Shown here: positions 40,762 to 47,604 of the stretch, piece after piece | Layout: each line of letters starts with the position of its first letter | Position numbering within the stretch: the stretch's first letter is position 1 | NCBI GenBank assembly: GCA_035260545.1 | Contig: DATFUZ010000082.1 | Span: 1 to 47,604 of the forward strand | Direction: 5' to 3' | Source of the DNA: DATDDB01 sp035260545 | Lineage (GTDB): Bacteria > Pseudomonadota > Gammaproteobacteria > Burkholderiales > Gallionellaceae | DNA: 47,604 bases | The notes under the pieces: model-generated | What the model saw: the letters and a program-made list of their open reading frames with translations, nothing else | The model's database searches: none | Told to the model about the DNA's origin: nothing | Translations under genes and position numbers: made by a program

Positions 40762-41189
40762 GCCAGGGCCTCCATGGTGGGTGTTGTATCTTCCGCCGCC
40801 GGCTGCGCCGCGGACTGCTTGCTCTTGAGATCGGCCACGGCCGCCTTGATCGCGTCCTCGGCCAGAATTGAACAGTGGATCTTGACCGGGGGCAGCGCCA
40901 ATTCCTCGGCGATCTGGGTGTTCTTGATGGCGAGCGCCTCATCCAGCGTCTTGCCTTTCACCCATTCCGTCACCAGCGAGCTGGACGCGATCGCCGATCC
41001 GCAACCGTAAGTCTTGAACTTGGCGTCCTCGATCACGCCTGCATCGCTGACCACGATCTGCAGCTTCATCACGTCGCCGCAGGCCGGGGCGCCGACCATG
41101 CCCGTTCCCACGTTGCTTGCTTCCTTGTCCAGCGAACCTACATTGCGCGGATTCTCGTAGTGGTCCATCAATTTGTCGCTGTATGCCAT
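40758..41189 (-). CDS. iscU: IscU-type Fe-S scaffold
   Basis: A 143-aa scaffold on which IscS builds [2Fe-2S]/[4Fe-4S] clusters. Conserved Cys sites are GAPACGDVMKL, KTYGCGSAIASSS and LPPVKIHCSILAEDAIKAA. The LPPVK motif, the HscA recognition site of IscU, is present, and the C-terminal Nfu domain of true NifU is absent. It is therefore an ISC scaffold doing the job of NifU inside a nif region. It is about 97 bases after iscS. Confidence 0.93.
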   Translation of the reverse strand: MAYSDKLMDHYENPRNVGSLDKEASNVGTGMVGAPACGDVMKLQIVVSDAGVIEDAKFKTYGCGSAIASSSLVTEWVKGKTLDEALAIKNTQIAEELALPPVKIHCSILAEDAIKAAVADLKSKQSAAQPAAEDTTPTMEALA

Positions 41190-41286
41190 TTTTTCCTCCT
41201 GGTTAACCGGGAAGCGGGAAGTGAGAAAGGGGATGGGTTCAACACTGCCGCCCTGCCTGCCGCTTCCCTGCCGTCCCTTCTCTCGG

Positions 41287-42501
41287 CTAATGTGCCGCCC
41301 ATTGAATCGTATTCAGGTCGACGCCGTCCTTGTACATCTCCCACAGGGGCGACAGTGCGCGCAGCCTGGCCACTTTTTCCTTGAGCAGGTCGACGGTATA
41401 GTCTATGTGCTGCTCCGTCGTGAAACGACCGATCGAGAAGCGGATGGAGCTATGCGCCAGCTCGTCGCTGCGCCCCAGCGCGCGCAACACGTATGAGGGC
41501 TCGAGGCTGGCGGAGGTGCAAGCCGAGCCGCTGGACACGGCAATGTCGCTCACCGCCATGATCAACGACTCCCCTTCGACGAAGTTGAAGCTGATGTTGA
41601 GATTGTGCGGAATGCGCCTGGTCATGTCGCCGTTCACGTACACCTCCTCGATGGCCATCAGGCCCTCGAGCAGGCGGTCGCGCAGCCTGCCGATGCGCGC
41701 GTTTTCCAGTTCCATCTCCAGGCGGGCAAGACGGAATGCCTCGCCCATGCCGACGATCTGGTGGACAGGCAGGGTGCCGGAGCGAAAGCCGCGCTCATGC
41801 CCGCCGCCGTGCATCTGCGCTTCGAGCCGGATGCGCGGCTTGCGCCGCACGTAAAGGGCGCCTATCCCCTTGGGGCCATAGATCTTGTGCGCCGACAAAC
41901 TCATCAGGTCGACGGACAACTGCGACAGATCGATGGCAACCTTGCCCGCTGCCTGTGCGGCGTCAACGTGGAAGATGACGTTGTTGGCGCGGCACACCTG
42001 GCCCAGCGCGGCCACATCCTGAATGACGCCGATTTCGTTGTTTACCAGCATCACGGAGGCAAGCACGGTATCGGGCCGGATTGCAGCCTTGAATTTCCCG
42101 ATGTCGACGAGGCCGTCGGGCTCGGGATCGAGATACGTCGCGGTGTAGCCCTGACGCTCCAGTTCGCGCACGGTGTCGAGCACCGCCTTGTGCTCGGTGG
42201 TCACGGTAATGATGTGCTTGCCCTTGCCCGAGTAAAACTGCGCCGCGCCCTTGATTGCGAGGTTATTCGACTCCGTGGCCCCCGAAGTCCAGACGATTTC
42301 CCTGGCGTCGCAGTGCAGGAGCGCCGCGACTTCTTTGCGCGCCCGCTGGACCGCTTCTTCGGCCGTCCAGCCGAACGCGTGGGAGCGCGACGCCGGATTG
42401 CCGAAGTGCTCGGTCAAATAGGGAAACATTTTTTGCGCGACACGCGGGTCGGTCGGCGTAGTCGCGGCGTAATCCAGATAGATCGGCAATGCTGGTTCCA
42501 T
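41287..42501 (-). CDS. iscS: Cysteine desulfurase, IscS type
   Basis: A 404-aa PLP enzyme supplying sulfur for cluster assembly. It is nearly collinear with E. coli IscS: LPIYLDYAATTPTDPRVA, GNPASRSHAFGW, TTEHKAVLDT, SAHKIYGPKGIGALYVRRKPRI (PLP lysine) and the SSGSACTSASLEPSYVLRALG cysteine loop. The C-terminus SPLWEMYKDGVDLN also matches IscS rather than NifS. The ATG at 42501 has AAGGGG 7 bases before it; an upstream in-frame start is rejected. It is under a sigma-54/NifA promoter, so it serves as the nif-dedicated desulfurase. Confidence 0.95.
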   Translation of the reverse strand: MEPALPIYLDYAATTPTDPRVAQKMFPYLTEHFGNPASRSHAFGWTAEEAVQRARKEVAALLHCDAREIVWTSGATESNNLAIKGAAQFYSGKGKHIITVTTEHKAVLDTVRELERQGYTATYLDPEPDGLVDIGKFKAAIRPDTVLASVMLVNNEIGVIQDVAALGQVCRANNVIFHVDAAQAAGKVAIDLSQLSVDLMSLSAHKIYGPKGIGALYVRRKPRIRLEAQMHGGGHERGFRSGTLPVHQIVGMGEAFRLARLEMELENARIGRLRDRLLEGLMAIEEVYVNGDMTRRIPHNLNISFNFVEGESLIMAVSDIAVSSGSACTSASLEPSYVLRALGRSDELAHSSIRFSIGRFTTEQHIDYTVDLLKEKVARLRALSPLWEMYKDGVDLNTIQWAAH

Positions 42502-42547
42502 ATTCGCACCCCTTAACAATTTGCTCAGGTATTCCCAATCCATGCTG

Positions 42548-42563
42548 AGCAAGAGCTATGCCA
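42548..42563 (-). promoter_or_regulatory. Sigma-54 promoter of iscS operon
   Basis: On the minus strand TGGCATAGCTCTTGCT fits TGGCAY-N5-TTGCW. The predicted start is near 42537, about 36 bases upstream of iscS. Confidence 0.9.
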
Positions 42564-42617
42564 CGAGGCAACAGACTGTTTAGTAACGATTTCACGTGTT
42601 CATGCGGGATGTATATT

Positions 42618-42633
42618 TGTCGCGTTCACAACA
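42618..42633 (-). promoter_or_regulatory. NifA site for iscS operon
   Basis: TGTCGCGTTCACAACA fits TGT-N10-ACA, 54 bases upstream of the sigma-54 promoter. It lies in the shared region with divergent nifA and could also affect nifA expression. Confidence 0.82.
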
Positions 42634-42700
42634 AAGCCGACATGCAGAGGAGCCGACCGGCAGGCAGGCGACCGGATGCGCACGTTTTATTGGAGGAAAA

Positions 42701-44395
42701 ATGCAGGCATATATATTGCTTGATTGTGTGGGTAATCCTAGCGGAGAAACTAAAGTGAAGGTTTACAGGAACAACATACAGTTGGTTACCGTGTACGAGG
42801 TGAGCAAAGTGCTCAGCTCGTCACTGGACCTCAACAAGACCCTGAGCACCGTGCTGAACCTCCTCTCCAGCCATTTGCAGATGCGGCGCGGCATGGTCGC
42901 GCTGGTCCAGGAGGACCGCGACCTGCAGGTGATAGCCGCCACCGGGATGAAGCACGACCAGATCGCCCAGGGCCGATTCAAGCCCGGGGAAGGCGTGGTG
43001 GGTACGATCTGCAAGACAGGCATTCCCGCGGTGATACCCGATATTTCACGGGAAACGCTCTTTCTCAACCGTACCGGTTCGCGCAAGACGGCCGAGTCAG
43101 GGGTGATCGCGTTTATCGGGGTTCCGATCAAGGTCGGCCGCGAATGCATAGGCGTGCTGAGCTTCGACCGCGAAATGGAAAATGGGGAAGGGACGCACCA
43201 GTTCGACGAGGACGTGCAATTCCTCAGCATGGTTGCCAACCTGATCGGCCAAGCGGTTCGTCTGCACCAAAAAGTGGCACAGGACCGTGCCAACCTGATG
43301 CAGGAAAAGATGCGCCTGCAGTCGGAACTGCACAGCAAATACAGCCTGGACAATGTGATAGGCCAAAGCAAGATCATGCAGGCGGTCTTCGCGGAGGTGC
43401 ACCAAGTCGCGGCATCCAAGTCGACGGTGCTCCTGCGCGGAGAATCCGGAACGGGCAAGGAAGCCATCGCCCGCGCCATCCACCACCTCTCGCCGCGCAA
43501 GGACAAGCCTTTTATCAAGGTGAATTGCGCCGCTCTGTCGGAGACCCTGCTGGAATCCGAACTGTTCGGTCACGAGCGCGGATCGTTCACTGGCGCATCG
43601 CAGGAGCGCAAGGGCCGCTTCGAAATGGCGCATGGCGGCACCCTGTTCCTGGACGAGATTGGCGACATCTCCCCTGCTTTCCAGACCAAACTGTTGCGCG
43701 TGCTGCAAGAGCGCGAGTTCGAACGCGTGGGCGGCAGCAAGACGATACGGGTGGATGTGCGCCTGGTGGCGGCCACCAACCGCAACCTGGAGGAAGCGGT
43801 CGCGAAGGGCGAGTTCCGCGAAGACCTTTATTACCGCATCAACGTCGTGTCCATCTTTCTGCCTCCGTTACGGGAACGGCGCGAGGACGTGCCGCTGCTG
43901 GCGGAGTATTTCCTGCGCCATGCCAACGAGGAGTCGGACAAGCACCTGAAGTTCTCGCAGGAGGCGATGCAGGTGCTGATGAACTGCAACTGGCCTGGCA
44001 ACGTGCGCGAACTGAGCAACTGCGTGGAGCGCATCGCCGCCACCACGGAAGGAAACATCGTCCGCAAGAAGGACCTGCTGTGCGGCCGGGAAATGTGCTT
44101 TTCCGCGATCATGTGGCAGCAGCACAGCAAGCACAGCGTGATACCTATCATGAAAGCGGAACATGGGGAGAGGGTCGCCGTGGCGGAAGCCCCCGTCGCC
44201 ATGCCGCAGACCGACCTTGGCGAGGCGGCCATGGACCCTTCGGATGAACAGAGCGACACCCAGAAACAGCAGCTGACCGATGCGCTCGAGAAGTGCGGCT
44301 GGGTGCAGGCCAAGGCCGCGCGCCTGCTGGGCATCACACCGCGCCAGATCGGCTATGCGATCATCAAGCACGGCATCAACGTCAAGCGCTATTGA
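42701..44395 (+). CDS. nifA: NifA, sigma-54-dependent nif activator
   Basis: A 564-aa activator: a GAF domain (about 28-190), a AAA+ domain with Walker A GESGTGKE (247-254), GSFTGA (294-299) for sigma-54 contact and a LFLDEIGD Walker B, and a C-terminal helix-turn-helix (about 525-564). Cys429, Cys441, Cys461 and Cys466 give C-x11-C-x19-C-x4-C, the oxygen-sensitive NifA motif of alpha- and betaproteobacteria. GGAGGA lies before the ATG at 42701; a longer frame to 42596 is rejected. No nifL precedes it, so oxygen sensing is likely intrinsic to NifA. It is divergent from iscS. Confidence 0.97.
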   Translation: MQAYILLDCVGNPSGETKVKVYRNNIQLVTVYEVSKVLSSSLDLNKTLSTVLNLLSSHLQMRRGMVALVQEDRDLQVIAATGMKHDQIAQGRFKPGEGVVGTICKTGIPAVIPDISRETLFLNRTGSRKTAESGVIAFIGVPIKVGRECIGVLSFDREMENGEGTHQFDEDVQFLSMVANLIGQAVRLHQKVAQDRANLMQEKMRLQSELHSKYSLDNVIGQSKIMQAVFAEVHQVAASKSTVLLRGESGTGKEAIARAIHHLSPRKDKPFIKVNCAALSETLLESELFGHERGSFTGASQERKGRFEMAHGGTLFLDEIGDISPAFQTKLLRVLQEREFERVGGSKTIRVDVRLVAATNRNLEEAVAKGEFREDLYYRINVVSIFLPPLRERREDVPLLAEYFLRHANEESDKHLKFSQEAMQVLMNCNWPGNVRELSNCVERIAATTEGNIVRKKDLLCGREMCFSAIMWQQHSKHSVIPIMKAEHGERVAVAEAPVAMPQTDLGEAAMDPSDEQSDTQKQQLTDALEKCGWVQAKAARLLGITPRQIGYAIIKHGINVKRY

Positions 44396-44425
44396 GCGCC
44401 GGGCGTCAAGCGGCGCCCTGCGCAG

Positions 44426-45373
44426 TCAGGCAGCGCCGAACCAGAACTGCGTGCTCTTGCCGAGGAACTCGTCGTAGCGCATGTAGTGCGTGCCGTCGCA
44501 AGAGAAAGTCAGGCTGATCATGCCGTTGAACAGATTGATGGAGGCGCTGCGCAGGTAGATGTTTTCGTCGGCCGTGCGCATGGCCCGCAGCCCATGCATG
44601 ATATGAACGACCGCGTCCGCGGGCGTGGCGGCATCGGCCGGATAGGGCTGCGCCGGATACACCAGGCAGATGTCCGGATCGCTCAGGGCTTCATCATCCA
44701 GGATGCGGTAACGCATGGGATCGTCGCGCGTCCAGATGGTGGCCTGACTGCTGGAAAAATGCACGATGCACTGGAATACGCCGCGATCCACCATCAGTTC
44801 CTCGAGTATCGAAAGCGCATGATCCAGATGGCCGTCCATGGCGCTCGCCACCCGGCGCTGGCTCATGACTGATTCGCGTATGACGGGATCGCCCCTGACT
44901 TGGCGCCAGGCCGATGATTCATGGTACTGCTGCCCGGTCACGGGCAAATTGCGCAGGTCGAAATCGGCGCCGAGGTAACCGAGCAGACCCGATTCGCCTT
45001 GTACCGCCTGGAGTGCGGTGAGCGAAGGCCGGCGGCTGATCAGGCTGATATAGGCATCGGAGAGCAGGAACCCCCAGCTCGGAACCGGTTCTTTCATGTA
45101 GGGGCGGCTTGAGCGGTCCCGTCCGAAGTGTCCGGGCACCAGGCCGGAGGCGCCGGCGTTGTCGCAGATCTGCACCGCATCGGCGCCGACGCAATAGAGG
45201 TAGGTGCAGTGCGGGATACTTGAAAATCCGGACAGCAGAGCTTCGTTGAGCGTATGCCTGTCGTCCCACGCCGGCGCACAGTCGTGCGCCAGCCGCGCGA
45301 TCGGCTCCCGCAACATACCGGCGAGCTGTTCCCGCTGCAGATAGATGGCGTCTTTCCAGGATGGCTGCATCAT
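44426..45373 (-). CDS. Orphan cytoplasmic PDC/Cache-domain protein
   Basis: A 315-aa protein with a Cache (PDC) sensory fold: CTYLYCVGADAVQICDNAG, an RDRSSRPYMKEPVPSWGFLLSDAYISLISRRPSLTALQAV stretch and GLLGYLGADFDL. This is the ligand-binding domain normally found outside the cell in chemoreceptors. Here there is no signal peptide, membrane segment or output domain, and the N-terminus looks helical and soluble. The C-terminal half is unrecognised. It lies between nifA and nifB and runs against both. A metabolite- or redox-sensing role in nif control is a hypothesis from position. Confidence 0.72.
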   Translation of the reverse strand: MMQPSWKDAIYLQREQLAGMLREPIARLAHDCAPAWDDRHTLNEALLSGFSSIPHCTYLYCVGADAVQICDNAGASGLVPGHFGRDRSSRPYMKEPVPSWGFLLSDAYISLISRRPSLTALQAVQGESGLLGYLGADFDLRNLPVTGQQYHESSAWRQVRGDPVIRESVMSQRRVASAMDGHLDHALSILEELMVDRGVFQCIVHFSSSQATIWTRDDPMRYRILDDEALSDPDICLVYPAQPYPADAATPADAVVHIMHGLRAMRTADENIYLRSASINLFNGMISLTFSCDGTHYMRYDEFLGKSTQFWFGAA

Positions 45374-45680
45374 GATTCCCCTTAACTTAAAGTGGCAGCG
45401 TAGATTCCCCTCGCGCGTTGCGGAACACTAGCATAGGGGAACCCCGCAGGCTACGTCCCTGGCGTGAGTCGGGGTCGCCGAGCCCTGCCAGCCGGTATGA
45501 TTCTGCAACGCAAGATTCGTTCCTTTGCCGTCACGCGAAGCAGCGCGGTGCGAAACCCGACCTCAACGCCAGATGGGGCGTGCGGTCGAAGCAGTCCCCG
45601 CGAAACTTTGCGCCACCTCCGAGCGCCAGCCAGAAGCCGGAACCGCCTGGCCGCAATGTGTAGCAAACCGGCCGCAGGCA

Positions 45681-45696
45681 TGTAGCAATGGTTACA
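45681..45696 (+). promoter_or_regulatory. NifA site for nifB
   Basis: TGTAGCAATGGTTACA fits TGT-N10-ACA, 49 bases upstream of the nifB sigma-54 promoter. Confidence 0.86.
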
Positions 45697-45745
45697 AGCG
45701 CTTGGGAGATAAATCCAGCGCGCTGATTTCAGGCTGTTTTTCTCC

Positions 45746-45761
45746 TGGCATGGAGATTGCT
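45746..45761 (+). promoter_or_regulatory. Sigma-54 promoter of nifB
   Basis: TGGCATGGAGATTGCT fits TGGCAY-N5-TTGCW. The predicted start is near 45773, about 33 bases before nifB. Confidence 0.92.
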
Positions 45762-45805
45762 GAGAATTCCGGTGTCTAGAACAAAATTAGGGACTGGAAC
45801 CTGTC

Positions 45806-47368
45806 ATGACTCAGATAACGGCACCGGCGGCATCAAGCACGCTCAAACCGCTCAGCGGGATCAAGGTGGAAGTTGCAGGACAAGCAGCCGCAGCCGGCTG
45901 CGGCACGAGCGGCGGAGCGGGGAAATCGAGCTGCGGATCGTCCGCCGGCCGGGACGAAATGCCCGCCGAAATCTGGGAAAAGGTGAAGAACCATCCCTGC
46001 TACTCCGAAGAGGCGCACCACCATTACGCACGGATGCACGTCGCCGTCGCGCCCGCGTGCAATATCCAGTGCAACTACTGCAATCGCAAGTACGATTGCT
46101 CCAATGAATCTCGCCCGGGTGTGGTGTCGCAGAAGCTGACGCCGGACCAGGCGGTGAAAAAGGTGCTCGCCGTGGCTTCCGAAATTCCCCAGATGACGGT
46201 CCTGGGGATTGCGGGACCCGGCGATGCGCTTGCCAATCCCGCGAAAACGTTCGAAACCTTCCGCCAGCTTCACGAAAAAGCGCCCGACATCAAGCTTTGC
46301 CTGTCGACCAACGGGCTGGCGCTACCGGACTACGTCGACGAGATCTGCAAGTACAACATCGACCATGTAACGATCACCATCAACATGGTCGATCCCGACG
46401 TGGGCGCCAGGATTTATCCGTGGATCTTCTATAACCACAAGCGCATTCACGGCCGCGAGGCCGCGGAAATCCTGCACGAGCGCCAGATGCTCGGCCTGGA
46501 AATGCTGACCGCGCGCGGCGTGCTCACCAAGGTCAACTCGGTGCTCATTCCCGGTATCAACGACAAGCACCTTTATGAGGTGAATCGTGCGGTCAAGGCG
46601 CGCGGCGCGTTCCTGCACAACATCATGCCGCTGATCTCCGAGGCGGAGCACGGCACCGTGTTCGGGCTGACCGGCCAACGCGGCCCCTCTGCCCAGGAAC
46701 TGAAGGAAGTGCAGGATGCGTGTATGGGCGGCGCCAACCTGATGCGGCACTGCCGCCAGTGCCGCGCGGATGCCGTCGGCCTGTTGGGCGAGGATCGCAG
46801 CGACGAGTTCACCATAGACCAGGTCGAGCAAATGGACGTGGTGTATGACCTGGGCAAGCGCCGCGCATACCAGGAGAAGGTCGAGGCGCAGCGCCAGGCA
46901 CAGGTCGATGCCAAGAGGGCCGCCCTTGCCGACCAGCAGGAAGACGACGGCATGAAGGCGCTGGTGGCCGTCGCCACCAAGGGCCAAGGCAAGGTCAACG
47001 AACACTTTGGGCACGCCAGCGAATTCCAGATCTTCGAGGTTTCGGCAGCCAACGCAACATTCATCGGGCACCGCCGGGTCGACCATTACTGCCAGGGCGG
47101 CTGGGGCGAAGACGATGTCCTGCCGTCCGTGATCACCGCCATCAACGACTGCCATGCGGTGCTGGTGGCCAAGATCGGCGCCTGCCCGCGCGACGAGCTG
47201 AAGGAAGCGGGCATCGAGCCGGTCGACCAGTTTGCCCACGAGTTCATCGAGATGGCCGCCCTTTCATGGTTCAAGGACTATCGCGAGCGTATCGCAAAAG
47301 GAGAGATCACCCACACGCCCCGCGGCGATGCGGAGATCCGCCAGGGCGCATACAACAAGGCAGCCTGA
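45806..47368 (+). CDS. nifB: NifB, radical SAM FeMo-co core synthase with NifX domain
   Basis: Makes NifB-co, the Fe8S9C core of FeMo-co, by radical SAM chemistry with carbide insertion. It is 520 aa. The radical SAM motif CNIQCNYC has Cys85, Cys89 and Cys92. Additional cluster cysteines are near the C-terminal part (MRHCRQCRADAVGLL). Residues about 390-500 are a NifX-like domain (MKALVAVATKGQGKVNEHFGHASEFQIFEV). The N-terminus has an Ala/Gly/Ser-rich extension with a possible extra Cys region. It is behind its own NifA site and sigma-54 promoter, with fdxN following. Confidence 0.97.
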   Translation: MTQITAPAASSTLKPLSGIKVEVAGQAAAAGCGTSGGAGKSSCGSSAGRDEMPAEIWEKVKNHPCYSEEAHHHYARMHVAVAPACNIQCNYCNRKYDCSNESRPGVVSQKLTPDQAVKKVLAVASEIPQMTVLGIAGPGDALANPAKTFETFRQLHEKAPDIKLCLSTNGLALPDYVDEICKYNIDHVTITINMVDPDVGARIYPWIFYNHKRIHGREAAEILHERQMLGLEMLTARGVLTKVNSVLIPGINDKHLYEVNRAVKARGAFLHNIMPLISEAEHGTVFGLTGQRGPSAQELKEVQDACMGGANLMRHCRQCRADAVGLLGEDRSDEFTIDQVEQMDVVYDLGKRRAYQEKVEAQRQAQVDAKRAALADQQEDDGMKALVAVATKGQGKVNEHFGHASEFQIFEVSAANATFIGHRRVDHYCQGGWGEDDVLPSVITAINDCHAVLVAKIGACPRDELKEAGIEPVDQFAHEFIEMAALSWFKDYRERIAKGEITHTPRGDAEIRQGAYNKAA

Positions 47369-47413
47369 GCGCGAAGTTTTTTATTACGTCAACTGCAACA
47401 AAGGAGAATCATC

Positions 47414-47604
47414 ATGGCATACAAGATCGTCGCTTCATCCTGCACGGGCTGTTCCGCGTGCGAACCGGAGTGCCCCAACCAGGCGATCGTGGAGAAGAAC
47501 GGCACCTTCCTGATCAAGCCGGAGAAATGCACCGAGTGCATCGGCCACTTCGACGAAGCGCAGTGCGTCGCCGCCTGCCCGGTAGACGATACCGTGATCA
47601 TCGA
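47414..47604 (+). CDS. fdxN: FdxN-type 2[4Fe-4S] ferredoxin (partial)
   Basis: The start of a bacterial-type ferredoxin running off the window end. AAGGAG is followed by the ATG at 47414. The first motif is CTGCSACEPEC with CPNQAI, and the second is CTEC-x8-CVAAC. This fits FdxN, which delivers electrons to NifB and nitrogenase in nif clusters. It lies 45 bases after nifB and is presumably on the same transcript. Confidence 0.9.
   Translation, partial: MAYKIVASSCTGCSACEPECPNQAIVEKNGTFLIKPEKCTECIGHFDEAQCVAACPVDDTVII

Larger units (their letters stand above)
45374..45805. other. Intergenic region with nifB regulatory sites
   Basis: About 430 bases between the Cache protein start and nifB. The nifB half has the NifA site and sigma-54 promoter listed separately. 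The other half (45374-45660) has no recognisable gene; several overlapping frames are shadows. Confidence 0.65.

Overview
The window is a nitrogen-fixation (nif) region from a GC-rich proteobacterium, most likely a betaproteobacterium. Grounds for this are the gene content (nifENX with DUF269 and DUF683 partners, nifV-nifW-fixABCX, draTG, a cysteine-rich NifA without NifL), ISC-type cluster assembly genes, an egtBD pair and the general protein style. A lineage near Gallionellaceae or other Nitrosomonadales is an inference. No rRNA, tRNA, CRISPR array or transposase was seen.

Layout. 26-2353: nifK (nifH and nifD lie outside), a terminator-like hairpin, a small FeSII-like [2Fe-2S] ferredoxin and a NifO/ArsC-like protein. 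2354-6459: an accessory stretch with REP-like repeats, a DUF6119/TIGR04141-type gene and an unknown membrane protein. 6460-16587: non-nif genes (dbpA, an orphan mlaF-like ATPase, a Pat-like acyl-CoA ligase/acetyltransferase divergent from a deacetylase, DUF427-egtB-egtD, and a PatB/MalY-type lyase). 16706-18411: draT-draG, nitrogenase reductase ADP-ribosylation control. 18689-23968: nifE-nifN-nifX-DUF269-DUF683-fdxB-nifQ-GNAT. 24022-32736 (minus strand): a small membrane protein, a TonB-dependent receptor, a class II cytochrome c, modC-modB-mop-modA, modE and an OprD-like porin. 32940-39822 (minus): nifV-nifW-fixABCX, an FeSI-type ferredoxin gene with an in-frame TGA, and three uncharacterised genes. 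40089-42501 (minus): iscS-iscU-erpA-iscA. 42701-47604: nifA, an orphan Cache-domain protein (minus strand), nifB and the start of fdxN.

Regulation is readable directly. Six sigma-54 promoters of the form TGGCAY-N5-TTGCT each have an upstream NifA site TGT-N10-ACA: before nifE, nifB, nifV, iscS, the porin-mod operon and the TonB receptor. The last two also carry a ModE-box-like inverted repeat (9-6-9) placed over the expected transcription start. The molybdenum uptake genes, including two outer-membrane proteins, therefore look jointly controlled by NifA (nitrogen and oxygen status) and ModE (molybdate status). This candidate NifA/ModE-gated outer-membrane molybdenum acquisition system is the most interesting feature of the window.

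Second is the FeSI-type ferredoxin gene. Its reading frame is intact except for a TGA exactly at the codon of cluster-ligand Cys24, which could be a nonsense mutation, an assembly error or a selenocysteine codon. Together the genes make and insert FeMo-co (nifB, nifE, nifN, nifX, nifV, nifQ, mod), build Fe-S clusters with ISC-type proteins, feed electrons (fixABCX and five ferredoxin genes, counting the FeSI-type gene and the partial fdxN but not FixX) and switch the enzyme on and off (nifA, draTG).
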